The translations under genes and the position numbers were made by a program. Below the pieces are notes generated by a model. It ran no database searches and was not told the DNA's origin. It saw only the letters and a program-made list of their open reading frames with translations. DNA of 64,000 bases from Pimelobacter simplex (GTDB taxonomy: Bacteria; Actinomycetota; Actinomycetes; Propionibacteriales; Nocardioidaceae), in NCBI RefSeq assembly GCF_024662235.1, contig NZ_CP096276.1, positions 2,604,001-2,668,000 on the forward strand, given 5' to 3'. This document shows positions 8,057-16,302 of this stretch, piece after piece. How positions within the stretch are numbered: the first letter of the stretch is position 1; the number at the start of each line of letters is the position of its first letter.

Positions 8057-8536
8057 ATGACCTGGGTGACTCCGACCACAGCCGAGGTGAGCGCCGCGGT
8101 GCTCCGCGAGCAGCTGGCGCGCTGGCCCACCGGCGTCGCCGTGGTGACCGCGACCGGACGCGACGGGCGCCCCATCGGCAAGACCGTCAACAGCTTCCAC
8201 GCGACCTCGCTGGACCCGCCGCTCGTGGGCTGGTGCATCGACCACCGCTCCAGCCAGGTCGACGACTGGCTCGCCGCCGGCGGGTACGTCGTCCACGTGG
8301 TCGCGCACCACCAGGGCGACCTGATGAGGCACTTCGCGACACCCTCGGCCGACCGGTTCGCCGGCGTGGCCTGGGGTCCGGGCCTCGACGCGATGCCGGT
8401 GCTCGACGAGCCGGTCGCGCTGCGCCTGGAGTGCCGGGTCGTGCACCGGTTCGCCGCCGGCGACCACACGTACCTGGTCGGCGAGGTCGTCGCCCTCACC
8501 GCGGCGGACGCCGTACCGCTCTGCCTGCAGCGCTGA
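8057..8536 (+). CDS. flavin reductase family protein
   Basis: 159 residues, the usual size for the flavin reductase-like (HpaC/RutF-type) split-barrel family. Seen in the sequence are LARWPTGVAVVTATGRDGRPIG, the FMN-phosphate-contacting region NSFHATSLDPPLVGWC, and the C-terminal GDHTYLVGEVVAL. Such proteins reduce FMN or FAD with NAD(P)H and pass it to a partner monooxygenase. The partner is almost certainly the LLM enzyme encoded 29 bases downstream. No obvious ribosome-binding site precedes ATG 8057, so translation may be leaderless or weakly initiated. Confidence 0.9.
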   Translation: MTWVTPTTAEVSAAVLREQLARWPTGVAVVTATGRDGRPIGKTVNSFHATSLDPPLVGWCIDHRSSQVDDWLAAGGYVVHVVAHHQGDLMRHFATPSADRFAGVAWGPGLDAMPVLDEPVALRLECRVVHRFAAGDHTYLVGEVVALTAADAVPLCLQR

Positions 8537-8565
8537 ACCCACCCATCCCAAGGAGAACAACCCGC

Positions 8566-9678
8566 ATGAGCATCCCGATCGTCGAGGCCGACCACTTCCG
8601 CCTCGGACTCTTCTCGTCCAACTGCTCCGGTGGCCTCGCGGTCACCACGATCCCCGAGCGCTGGTCGGCGTCGTGGGCGGACAACCTCGCCCTGGCCCGG
8701 CTGGCCGACGAGGTCGGCATCGACTTCATGCTGCCGATCGCCCGCTGGATCGGCTACGGCGGCACGACCAACTTCCACGAGGGCGTGCTGGAGCCGATCC
8801 CCTGGGCCACCGCGATCCTCGCGCACACCGAGCGGCTCAACGCGTTCGCCACCGTGCACACGGCGTTCAACCACCCGGTCGTCACCGCCAAGCAGCTCGC
8901 CACCATCGACCAGATGGCCCCGGGCCGGGTCGGCGTCAACGTGGTCGCGGGCTGGAACCAGCCCGAGTACGAGGCGATGGGCGTCGACCTGCCCCAGGAC
9001 CACGACTCCCGCTACGCCCTGGCCCAGGAGTGGATCGACGTGCTCGGCGCGCTCTGGTCGCGCGAGGGCCGCTACGACCTGCCCGGCCGGTTCTGGGACC
9101 TGAAGGGCGTCGAGGCCGAGCCGAAGCCCGCCGCCGGCCGGCTGCCGATCCTCAACGCCGGGTCGAGCACCCAGGGCCGCGCGTACGCCGCCCGCAACGC
9201 CGACTTCGTCTTCACCATCGTCGGCGGTCCCGAGGACGGCGCCGAGGTGGTCAGCCAGGTGCGGGCCGAGGCGAGCGCGCAGGGCCGCTCCTCCGGCGTA
9301 CTGACGCCGACCCACGTCGTGTGCCGGCCGACCCGCGCCGAGGCCGAGGAGTTCCTGCACTACTACGCCGTCGAGAACGCCGACTGGGACGCCGTCGACA
9401 ACCTGATGCGGCTGCAGGGCCTGCACGCCCAGTCGTTCACGCCCGAGATGCTGGCCGGGTTCCACAGCCGGTTCGCGGCCGGGCACGGCACCTGCCCGCT
9501 GATCGGCACGCCCGACGACGTCGCCGACGAGATCGAGCGGTTCGCCAAGGCGGGCTTCGGCGGGATCACGATGTCGTTCGTCGACTACGTGGGCGAGCTG
9601 GACTACTTCGCCCAGGAGGTGATGCCGCGCCTGGTCGACAAGGGACTGCGTCCGGCGTCCGGGCACGGCGCGCCCTAG
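8566..9678 (+). CDS. LLM class flavin-dependent monooxygenase
   Basis: 370 residues from ATG 8566, preceded by AAGGAG. The protein is a luciferase-like TIM barrel of the two-component, reduced-flavin-using type. Visible hallmarks are LGLFSSNCSGGLAVTTIPERW, the GRVGVNVVAGWN block, DHDSRYALAQEWIDVL, and LPILNAGSSTQGRAYAARNADFVF (flavin phosphate site). It most resembles the SfnG/RutA/alkanesulfonate monooxygenase branch, whose members cleave C-S or ring C-N/C-C bonds. The flavin reductase immediately upstream supplies FMNH2. Its substrate is unknown; the shared promoter element with the operon at 17294 suggests a step in the same heterocycle pathway. Confidence 0.88.
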   Translation: MSIPIVEADHFRLGLFSSNCSGGLAVTTIPERWSASWADNLALARLADEVGIDFMLPIARWIGYGGTTNFHEGVLEPIPWATAILAHTERLNAFATVHTAFNHPVVTAKQLATIDQMAPGRVGVNVVAGWNQPEYEAMGVDLPQDHDSRYALAQEWIDVLGALWSREGRYDLPGRFWDLKGVEAEPKPAAGRLPILNAGSSTQGRAYAARNADFVFTIVGGPEDGAEVVSQVRAEASAQGRSSGVLTPTHVVCRPTRAEAEEFLHYYAVENADWDAVDNLMRLQGLHAQSFTPEMLAGFHSRFAAGHGTCPLIGTPDDVADEIERFAKAGFGGITMSFVDYVGELDYFAQEVMPRLVDKGLRPASGHGAP

Positions 9679-10637
9679 CCGGCGAGGGTCTGGGAGGGGA
9701 GCTCCTGGTACATCGCCCGGTAGGACTGCGAGAACCGCCCGAGGTGGAAGAAGCCCCACCGGGCGGCGATGTCGGTCACCGACGTGTGCGCCGGGTCGGC
9801 CTCGACCAGGTCGCGCCGGGCCCGCTCCATGCGGGTCCGGCGCAGCTGCTCGAGCGGGCTGGAGCCGAGCTCGCGCTGGAACGCCTCCTGGAGCGTGCGC
9901 GCCGAGACGCCCGCCTCGCCGGCCAGCTCGGCCAGGCGCCAGGCCCGCTCGGGCTCGGCCTCGATGAGGCCCAGGACGGTGCGGACGACGCGCGAGCCGG
10001 CGACCGGCTCACGCGGGGCCTCGTTGCTGGAGTTGGGCTGGGCGGCGAGCAGGCCCGAGATGAGCGTCTGCTCGAAGTGGGTCGCGGCGAGGGGCGAGCG
10101 GAAGAGCGCTCCCCCGGCCTCGATGTCGTCGAGCGCGAGGTGGACCAGGCGCAGCCAGGCCCGCAATGACGGCGTCTCGAGGTCCATGAACGGGTCGAAG
10201 ACGACCGGGCGCGGGTCGCCGGCACCGCCGGCCAGCTCTTCGACGGCCTGGCGGCGCAGGTAGACGAGGAGCTGCTCGCAGCCGTCGCTCCAGATCATGT
10301 CGACCGGCTCGGTGGGCGAGCCCAGCGAGGCGCGCGCCCGGTCGGAGGCCACGACCCGGTCGCCGACCTTGACCCGTGCCGAGCCCGAGATCGGCACCTG
10401 GACCAGGAAGAAGTCGTCGAAGCGGCCCGGCGTGATGCGCACCTCGTCGCCGTAGCGCAGGTAGTTGAGCGTCACGTCGGAGCCGATCGAGGCCGCGTTG
10501 TGGAGCATGTCGAGCCGCCCGGTACGACGGGTCAGCTCGAGGCGGTGGGCGCAGAACCGGCGCGCGACCTCCTCACGCGCCTGCTCCGGGTCGGCGGTCG
10601 CGATCTGGGGGTGGCGGGAGAGAAGGGTCGTGGGCAT
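9675..10637 (-). CDS. AraC family transcriptional regulator (second paralogue)
   Basis: 320 residues from ATG 10637, chosen because AGGAGT lies 6 bases upstream; an in-frame start at 10667 lacks a site. It has the same two-part layout as the AraC at 6944: an N-terminal cupin-like sensor (LDMLHNAASIGSDVTLNYLRYG, FFLVQVPISG) and a C-terminal AraC domain (RLAELAGEAGVSARTLQEAFQRELGSSP; VTDIAARWGFFHLGRFSQSY). It overlaps the 3' end of the LLM gene by 4 bases on the opposite strand. Two related AraC proteins bracketing one monooxygenase pair suggests that both feed into the same regulon. Confidence 0.88.
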   Translation of the reverse strand: MPTTLLSRHPQIATADPEQAREEVARRFCAHRLELTRRTGRLDMLHNAASIGSDVTLNYLRYGDEVRITPGRFDDFFLVQVPISGSARVKVGDRVVASDRARASLGSPTEPVDMIWSDGCEQLLVYLRRQAVEELAGGAGDPRPVVFDPFMDLETPSLRAWLRLVHLALDDIEAGGALFRSPLAATHFEQTLISGLLAAQPNSSNEAPREPVAGSRVVRTVLGLIEAEPERAWRLAELAGEAGVSARTLQEAFQRELGSSPLEQLRRTRMERARRDLVEADPAHTSVTDIAARWGFFHLGRFSQSYRAMYQELPSQTLAG

Positions 10638-10689
10638 CGGAACACTCCTGTGAGTTGCTGCCCCCATTGGCGCACCTGGACCCGCGACA

Positions 10690-10695
10690 TGTCAA
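10690..10695 (-). promoter_or_regulatory. candidate -35 box for the AraC gene at 9675
   Basis: A consensus TTGACA is present on the minus strand, in the 94-base gap between the RidA gene and AraC. A matching -10 box about 17-19 bases further on is poor (around CCAATG), so the assignment is tentative. Confidence 0.35.
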
Positions 10696-10731
10696 CGGAT
10701 CCACGCTCGTCCCTGGGCGCGAATGCGCGGA

Positions 10732-11163
10732 TCAGGACGTGGGGCGCACCAGCCGCTCGTCGGGGATGACCGCGACGCCCATGATCTCGATGAGCGCCTC
10801 GGGCTGCCACAGACCGGTCGTGCCGATGCCGGCCATCGCGGGGTAGACCGGGCCGGCCAGCTCGCGCCAGACCCGGCCGATCTCGCGGCCGTGGGCCTGG
10901 TAGTCGGGGATGTCGGTGAGGAAGATCGTGATGCTCACCAGGTCCTCCGGCACGCCACCGGCCTCGCGCACCGTGGCGATCACGTTGCCGAACGCCTGGC
11001 GGAACTGCTCGACGATGCCGCCCGGCACGATCCGCATCTCCTTGTCGAGCGCGGTCTGCCCGCCCAGGTAGAGCGTGTTGCCGCTCAGCGTGCCGTGCGA
11101 GAAGCCGCTCGGGACCGGCAGGGCGGCCGGGTTGACGGCCAGGGGCGTGAGATCGATGGACAT
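10732..11163 (-). CDS. RidA family (YjgF/YER057c/UK114) protein
   Basis: About 143 residues starting MSIDLTPLAVNPAAL; a GTG at 11172 is an alternative start. Family features are FSHGTLSGNTLYLGGQTALD, QFRQAFGNVIATVREAGG and ITIFLTDIPDYQAHG. At the position of the catalytic arginine of archetypal RidA (before the final strand) I see methionine in YPAMAGIGTTGLWQPEALIE, so this is probably a Rid4-7-type protein rather than a true imine deaminase. Such paralogues are often in amino-aromatic catabolic operons where they hydrolyse enamine or imine intermediates. It is divergent from the FAH/cupin/thioesterase/monooxygenase operon. Confidence 0.85.
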   Translation of the reverse strand: MSIDLTPLAVNPAALPVPSGFSHGTLSGNTLYLGGQTALDKEMRIVPGGIVEQFRQAFGNVIATVREAGGVPEDLVSITIFLTDIPDYQAHGREIGRVWRELAGPVYPAMAGIGTTGLWQPEALIEIMGVAVIPDERLVRPTS

Positions 11164-11184
11164 GCCGGCCACGGTACCAATCTA

Positions 11185-11213
11185 TTGACATCACGGCAAC
11201 GAACGTGTGCAGA
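11185..11213 (+). promoter_or_regulatory. candidate promoter of the FAH-cupin-monooxygenase operon
   Basis: A perfect -35 hexamer TTGACA at 11185-11190 lies upstream of the gene at 11268. A weak -10 (TGCAGA at 11208-11213, 17-base spacing, or CAGAAT two bases on) follows. A small dyad ATGC-AATATC-GCAT lies at 11214-11227 and could be a regulator site. Confidence 0.45.
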
Positions 11214-11267
11214 ATGCAATATCGCATCTGCGACCACCCCCACGACGCCCCAGACGAAGGAGGACCG

Positions 11268-12140
11268 ATGCGGCTCGCGACGGTCACCACCCCCGGCGGT
11301 ACGACGGCCGCGCTGCTCGGTGAGCGCGGCTGGCGCGCCCTGCCGGCCCCGGACCTGTCCGCCCTGCTCGCCGCCACCGACGCGGCCGGCACCGGCTGGG
11401 ACCCCGCGACGCTGGCCGACCAGGCCGGCGCCGACCTGCCGGACGCCGTCCCGGTCCTGGCGCTGCCGCGCCCGGGCAAGGTCATCTGCTGCGGGCTCAA
11501 CTACGGCGAGCACATCCAGGAGACCGGCCGCGAGCTGCCGACCCACCCCACGCTGTTCGCGAAGTTCGCCGACACCCTCACCGGCCCCGACGACGAGCTC
11601 GCGCTCGCCGAGGGCGTGCAGTGGGACTGGGAGGCCGAGCTCGCCGTCGTCGTCGGGCGCACCCTGCGCCGCGCCGGGCGCGACGAGGCCCGGGCGGCCA
11701 TCGCCGGCTACACGGTCGCCAACGACCTGTCGGCGCGCGACTGGCAGTACCGCACCCTCCAGTGGCTCCAGGGCAAGGCCTGGGACGCGACCACCCCGGT
11801 CGGCCCCGTCGTCGTCACCCCCGACGAGCTCGACCCGTTCGCCGGCGTCGACGTCATCTGCCGGATCAACGGCGAGGAGGTCCAGCGCGACAGCACCCGG
11901 ACGCTCGTCTTCGACTGCGCCGACCTGCTCGCCTACGTCTCCACCTTCGCCACCCTGCGCCCCGGCGACCTGGTCCTGACCGGCACGCCCGGCGGGGTCG
12001 GCGTCGCGCGCGACCCGAAGCGCTTCCTCGCCGACGGCGACGTCCTCGAGACCGAGGTCGCCGGCATCGGGACGCTGCGCAACACCGTCCGCCTCACCCC
12101 TCTCACCACCCTCTCCCAGGAGGACTCCCATGGAGCCTGA
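11268..12140 (+). CDS. fumarylacetoacetate hydrolase (FAH) family protein
   Basis: 290 residues from ATG 11268, which has AAGGAGG 4 bases upstream. The C-terminal FAH domain is clear: VICCGLNYGEHIQETGRELPT, the metal-binding acidic residues in WDWEAELAVVVG, ANDLSARDWQ, and the ending TGTPGGVGVARDPKRFL. Family members cleave or isomerise beta-diketo acids at the end of aromatic pathways (fumarylpyruvate hydrolase, HpcE, acylpyruvase). It is the first gene of a tight operon (overlaps of 1-11 bases down to 16296). That position suggests it hydrolyses the ring-cleavage product; the exact substrate is inference. Confidence 0.88.
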   Translation: MRLATVTTPGGTTAALLGERGWRALPAPDLSALLAATDAAGTGWDPATLADQAGADLPDAVPVLALPRPGKVICCGLNYGEHIQETGRELPTHPTLFAKFADTLTGPDDELALAEGVQWDWEAELAVVVGRTLRRAGRDEARAAIAGYTVANDLSARDWQYRTLQWLQGKAWDATTPVGPVVVTPDELDPFAGVDVICRINGEEVQRDSTRTLVFDCADLLAYVSTFATLRPGDLVLTGTPGGVGVARDPKRFLADGDVLETEVAGIGTLRNTVRLTPLTTLSQEDSHGA

Positions 12141-12615
12141 CCTCAGCAAGTACGAGCTGATCGGGGACAACTCGGTCTACGCCAACGAGAGCGGCATCGT
12201 GGTGCCGGTCGTGACCCGGGCCGGCTTCGAGCCCGACCTGACCGGCCAGAGCGAGGGAGCCACGCGCGTGTCCGGCGTGAGCATCCAGCACACGCCCGCC
12301 ACGCGGATCTGGTTCGGCAAGGTGCACAACCTGGCCGGCTACCGCTCGGTCCCCCACCACCACGGCGAGGCCGAGACCGGCGGCTACGTGCTCTCGGGCC
12401 GGGCCCGGATCTACTTCGGCGACAAGTTCGAGGACTACCTCGACATGTCCGAGGGCGACTGGGTGTTCGTGCCGCCGTTCATGCCGCACGTCGAGTGCAA
12501 CCTCGACCGCAACAACCCGCTGACCTGGATGACGACCCGCACGCCCGAGAACATCGTGGTCAACCTCCCCCAGGTCACCGACCACGACCTGCGCGACTGG
12601 ACGGACCGACCGTGA
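12130..12615 (+). CDS. cupin domain-containing protein
   Basis: 161 residues. A single cupin domain carries the metal-ligand motif PHHHGEAETGGYVLSGRARIYFG (histidines about residues 76-78) and a second histidine in FMPHVECN (about 120). It overlaps the upstream FAH gene by 11 bases and the downstream thioesterase gene by 4 bases. It is too short for a gentisate dioxygenase, which has two cupin domains and about 350 residues. It could be a small extradiol-type dioxygenase acting on a (hydroxy)anthranilate-like product, or a non-redox isomerase. Confidence 0.82.
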   Translation: MEPDLSKYELIGDNSVYANESGIVVPVVTRAGFEPDLTGQSEGATRVSGVSIQHTPATRIWFGKVHNLAGYRSVPHHHGEAETGGYVLSGRARIYFGDKFEDYLDMSEGDWVFVPPFMPHVECNLDRNNPLTWMTTRTPENIVVNLPQVTDHDLRDWTDRP

Positions 12616-13544
12616 ACCCGACCTCCCAGATCTTCACCGACGCCGTCACCCTCAAGGAGTGCCCGGCCGAGGTCTTCGACCGCGCGTTCACCGCGACCAC
12701 CCAGCCCTGCCCGTGGCCCAAGGCCTACGGCGGCGACATGGTCGCCCAGGCGCTCGTCGCCGCGTCCCTGACCGTCGAGGGTGGCCCGGGCGGCAAGGCG
12801 ATGCACTCGATGCACTCCTACTTCATGCGGCCCGTCGACATCGGGGCCGAGGTCCGCTACGAGGTCGAGGTGCTGCGCGACGGACGCGGCTACAGCACCC
12901 GCCAGGTGCGCGGCTTCCAGAACGGCAAGCCGGTCTACGTCTGCCTGGCGAGCTTCGCCGCGGGTGAGCCGAGCGGCTCGTTCCAGGCCGAGATGCCCGC
13001 CGCGATCCCCGGTCCCGACACGCTGCCCACCTCGGCGGCCTACCTCGCCGACCGCTCCGGCGGCACGATGACCGGGGTCTCCAAGGACTACTGGCAGCAC
13101 GGCCGCAGCTTCGACATGCGCCACGTACCGGGCCCCGTCTACCTGACCGTCGACGGCGACCGCACGCCGCACCAGGCCATCTGGGTGCGTCCGTACGACG
13201 CGCTGCGCGAGGTCGAGGGGCTCAGCGCCGAGCAGCGCGACGCCGCGGCGCTCGCCTACGTCTGCGACTACACGATCCTCGAGCCCGCGCTGCGGGTGCT
13301 CGGCCTGGCCTGGGCCGACGAGGGCCTGGTCACCGCGAGCCTCGACCACGCCATGTGGTTCCACCGCCCCGTGCGGATGGACGACTGGCTGCTCTACGCC
13401 CAGGAGGCCGTCTCGGTCGACGACGGGCGCGGCATGGCGGTGGGCCGCTTCTTCACCCCCGACGGCCTCCTCGTGGCGACCGTCGTCCAGGAAGGCATGA
13501 TCCGCGCGGGCGCCCCGGCCGCGCAGGCAGGAGGACAGTCATGA
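12612..13544 (+). CDS. tesB: acyl-CoA thioesterase II (TesB-like)
   Basis: 310 residues from GTG 12612, overlapping the cupin stop codon as GTGA. It has the double hot-dog layout of TesB. The first half contains WPKAYGGDMVAQALVAAS and MHSMHSYFMRPVDIGAEV; the second contains the active-site strand SLDHAMWFHRPVRMDDWLLY. It hydrolyses acyl-CoA to acid plus CoA. Between a cupin and an aryl-CoA monooxygenase/reductase, its likely role is to release the modified ring acid from CoA before ring cleavage. It ends overlapping the next gene as ATGA, which indicates translational coupling. Confidence 0.87.
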   Translation: MNPTSQIFTDAVTLKECPAEVFDRAFTATTQPCPWPKAYGGDMVAQALVAASLTVEGGPGGKAMHSMHSYFMRPVDIGAEVRYEVEVLRDGRGYSTRQVRGFQNGKPVYVCLASFAAGEPSGSFQAEMPAAIPGPDTLPTSAAYLADRSGGTMTGVSKDYWQHGRSFDMRHVPGPVYLTVDGDRTPHQAIWVRPYDALREVEGLSAEQRDAAALAYVCDYTILEPALRVLGLAWADEGLVTASLDHAMWFHRPVRMDDWLLYAQEAVSVDDGRGMAVGRFFTPDGLLVATVVQEGMIRAGAPAAQAGGQS

Positions 13545-15901
13545 GGATCGCGATCGTCGGCGGCGGCCCCGGAGGGCTCTACTTCGCCGCCCTGATGAAG
13601 CAGCTCGACCCGGCCCACGAGGTCACCGTGTGGGAGCGCAACGCCCCCGAGGACACCTTCGGGTTCGGCGTCGTCTTCTCCGACGAGACCCTCGGCAGCA
13701 TCGAGGGCGCCGACCAGGTCGTGCACGACCGCATGGAGTCGCGCTTCGCGCGCTGGACCGACATCGACGTCGACGTCGACGGCCGCTCCTACACGATCGG
13801 CGGCCAGGGCTTCGCCGCGATGAGCCGCAAGGAGCTGCTCCAGATCCTCCAGAAGCGCGTCGCCGAGCTCGACGTGACCGTGCACTACCGGACCGAGGCG
13901 CCCGACGTCGACGAGCTCCGCACGTCGTACGACCTGGTGCTGGCGGCCGACGGCCTCAACTCCGTGGTCCGCACCAAGCACGCCGACGTCTTCGGTCCCT
14001 CGCTCGACCGGCGCCACAACAAGTACATCTGGCTGGGCACCGACCTGGTCTTCGAGGCGTTCCAGTTCTTCGTCAAGCAGACGGAGTGGGGCACCATGCA
14101 GATCCACGGCTACCCCTACTCCGACGAGGGCTCGACGTTCATCGTCGAGATGCACGAGGACGTGTGGCGCCGGGCCGGCTTCGACGCGACCGAGCACGAG
14201 GTGCTCCCGCCGGGCGTCTCCGACGAGCACGCCGTGGCCAAGATCAAGGAGATCTTCGCCCGCGAGCTCCAGGGCCACGAGGTGCTGACCAACAACTCCA
14301 AGTGGCTGAGCTTCCACACGGTGCGCAACGAGCGCTGGCACCACGAGAACGTCGTGCTGCTGGGCGATGCCGCGCACACGGCGCACTTCTCCATCGGCTC
14401 GGGCACCAAGCTCGCGATGGAGGACGCGCTCGCGCTCGCCGCCTGCCTGCACGAGCACCCGACCGTCCCGGCGGCCCTGGAGGCCTACCAGACCGAGCGC
14501 AAGCCGGTCGTCGAGTCGACCCAGCGCGCGGCCCAGGCCTCGCTGGAGTGGTTCGAGAACATCGGCATGTACGCCGACCAGGACCCCACGGCGTTCGTCT
14601 TCAACCTGCTCACCCGCTCGCGCCGGATCACCTTCGACAACCTCAAGGAGCGCGACCCCGGCTTCGCCGGCGTGGTCGAGGACGCCTTCGCCCGCACCTA
14701 CGGCGACGGCTCCCCCGGCCCGGCGATGTTCCAGCCGACCCGGATCGGCCCGCTCGAGCTGGCCAACCGCGTCGTGCTGTCCCCCATGGACATGTACACC
14801 GCCGTCGACGGGATGCCCGGCGACTTCCACCTCGTGCACCTGGGCAGCAAGGCCATGGGCGGCGCCGGCCTGGTGATGACCGAGATGACCTGCGTCTCGC
14901 CCGAGGGCCGGATCACCCCCGGCTGCCCCGGGCTCTGGAACGACGAGCAGCGCGACGGGTGGGCCCGGATCACCTCGTTCGTGCACCAGCGCTCGGCCGG
15001 CAAGATCGGCGTCCAGATCGGCCACTCCGGCCGCAAGGGCTCGACCAAGCTGATGTGGGAGGGCATCGACGAGCCGCTCGACGACGGCAACTGGGAGGTC
15101 ATCGCCCCCTCGCCGCTCCCCTACGGCCCGACCTGCCACGTCCCGCGCGAGGCGACCCGGGCCGACCTCGACCAGGTCGTCGCCGACTTCACCGCCACCG
15201 CGCGCCGCGCCGTCGAGGCGGGCTTCGACCTGATCGAGGTGCACGCCGCCCACGGCTACCTGCTCTCGTCGTTCCTCTCGCCGGTCTCGAACCAGCGCAC
15301 CGACGAGTACGGCGGCTCGCTCGACAACCGGCTGCGCTTCCCGCTCGAGGTCTTCGACGCCGTGCGCGCCGTCGTACCGGAGTCGATCCCGGTCACCGTG
15401 CGCATCTCCGCGCACGACTGGCTGCCCGACGGCAACACCGACGACGACGCGGTCGACATCGCGCGCGCGTTCATCGAGCACGGCGCGGCCGCGATCGACG
15501 TCTCCTCGGGCCAGGTGAGCAAGGACGAGAAGCCGGCGTTCGGGCGGTCGTACCAGACCCCCTTCGCCGACCGGATCCGGCACGAGGTCGCCGCCCCCGC
15601 CGGGGTCGCGGTGATCGCGGTGGGCGCGATCTCGTCGTACGACGACGTGAACTCGATCCTCCTCGCCGGACGCGCCGACCTGTGCGCCCTGGGCCGGACC
15701 CACCTCTACGACCCGTCCTGGACCCTCCACGCCGCCGCCGAGCAGGACTACCGCGGCGACGGCGCGACCTGGCCCGTGCCCTGGCAGGCCGGGCGGCGCA
15801 AGCCCCCGACCTCGCGCACCGACAAGATCCCGCCCCGCCTCTCGCTGCTGCGCGACGGCGACGACGGTCTGGTCCACGTGCGCTGGACGCCGGGCCGGTG
15901 A
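13541..15901 (+). CDS. bifunctional aryl-CoA monooxygenase/reductase (salicylyl-CoA 5-hydroxylase / anthraniloyl-CoA monooxygenase type)
   Basis: 786 residues, a fusion. Residues 1-390 form an FAD-dependent aromatic hydroxylase: the GGGPGG Rossmann motif at 7-12 and the second FAD motif LLGDAAHTAHFSIGSGTKLAMEDA around 272-295. Residues about 395-770 form an Old Yellow Enzyme-like FMN domain, with IGPLELANRVVLSPMDMYTA, VQIGHSGRKGS and VHAAHGYLLSSFLSPVSNQR. This is the architecture of 2-aminobenzoyl-CoA monooxygenase/reductase of Azoarcus and of proteins annotated as bifunctional salicylyl-CoA 5-hydroxylase. It would hydroxylate, and perhaps also reduce, anthraniloyl-CoA or salicylyl-CoA with NAD(P)H and O2. 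No aromatic acid-CoA ligase lies in the window; the oxidoreductase pair at 22432-26294 could supply the CoA thioester. Confidence 0.9.
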   Translation: MRIAIVGGGPGGLYFAALMKQLDPAHEVTVWERNAPEDTFGFGVVFSDETLGSIEGADQVVHDRMESRFARWTDIDVDVDGRSYTIGGQGFAAMSRKELLQILQKRVAELDVTVHYRTEAPDVDELRTSYDLVLAADGLNSVVRTKHADVFGPSLDRRHNKYIWLGTDLVFEAFQFFVKQTEWGTMQIHGYPYSDEGSTFIVEMHEDVWRRAGFDATEHEVLPPGVSDEHAVAKIKEIFARELQGHEVLTNNSKWLSFHTVRNERWHHENVVLLGDAAHTAHFSIGSGTKLAMEDALALAACLHEHPTVPAALEAYQTERKPVVESTQRAAQASLEWFENIGMYADQDPTAFVFNLLTRSRRITFDNLKERDPGFAGVVEDAFARTYGDGSPGPAMFQPTRIGPLELANRVVLSPMDMYTAVDGMPGDFHLVHLGSKAMGGAGLVMTEMTCVSPEGRITPGCPGLWNDEQRDGWARITSFVHQRSAGKIGVQIGHSGRKGSTKLMWEGIDEPLDDGNWEVIAPSPLPYGPTCHVPREATRADLDQVVADFTATARRAVEAGFDLIEVHAAHGYLLSSFLSPVSNQRTDEYGGSLDNRLRFPLEVFDAVRAVVPESIPVTVRISAHDWLPDGNTDDDAVDIARAFIEHGAAAIDVSSGQVSKDEKPAFGRSYQTPFADRIRHEVAAPAGVAVIAVGAISSYDDVNSILLAGRADLCALGRTHLYDPSWTLHAAAEQDYRGDGATWPVPWQAGRRKPPTSRTDKIPPRLSLLRDGDDGLVHVRWTPGR

Positions 15902-16296
15902 ACGGCACCCACCGGGGCCGGGTCGAGTGGATCGACACCGACTCCGCGGGGATCCACCACAACACGGCGATCGCGCGGTACGTCGAGTCCGCCGAGGCCG
16001 CGCTCATGCGCGGCCTCGGCCTCGACGGCTACTTCCCGGTGGCCCCGCGGGTCCGCTACGAGGTCGACTTCGAGGCCCCGCTGCGCTTCGGCGACGAGGT
16101 CACCGCGACCGTGCACGTCGAACGGCTCGGCACCTCGTCGCTCACCCTCGCGTTCGAGGTGTGGGGCTGCCCCGAGGGCACCCCGGCCGTGCGCGCCGCC
16201 CGGGGGCGCTACGTCACGGTGCACCTCGACCGCGCCAGCGGGACGGCGTCCCCCTGGCCCGAGGCCTGGCGCTCCCGGCTGGGCGGCGCCTCCTAG
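15898..16296 (+). CDS. acyl-CoA thioesterase, 4-hydroxybenzoyl-CoA thioesterase (hot-dog) family
   Basis: 132 residues starting at GTG 15898, which overlaps the preceding stop codon as GTGA. The single hot-dog fold is recognised from VEWIDTDSAGIHHNTAIARYVE, with the catalytic aspartate of the D-x-D-x-x-G-x4-N pattern near residue 13, and RVRYEVDFEAPLRFGDEVTA. It hydrolyses an acyl- or aryl-CoA. It is the second thioesterase in this operon. One could act on the aromatic intermediate and the other could rescue stalled CoA esters. It is probably the last gene of the transcript that begins at 11268. Confidence 0.87.
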   Translation: MNGTHRGRVEWIDTDSAGIHHNTAIARYVESAEAALMRGLGLDGYFPVAPRVRYEVDFEAPLRFGDEVTATVHVERLGTSSLTLAFEVWGCPEGTPAVRAARGRYVTVHLDRASGTASPWPEAWRSRLGGAS

Positions 16297-16302
16297 GGCA
16301 CA

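Noticed and set aside
12130..12615. Gentisate 1,2-dioxygenase
   Set aside because: Single cupin domain of 161 residues; gentisate dioxygenases have two cupin domains and about twice the length.
13394..15877. 827-codon open frame on the minus strand opposite the monooxygenase/reductase
   Set aside because: Composition is typical of an antisense shadow (Val/Gly/His/Arg-rich, no domain), and the plus strand has a clear two-domain enzyme.
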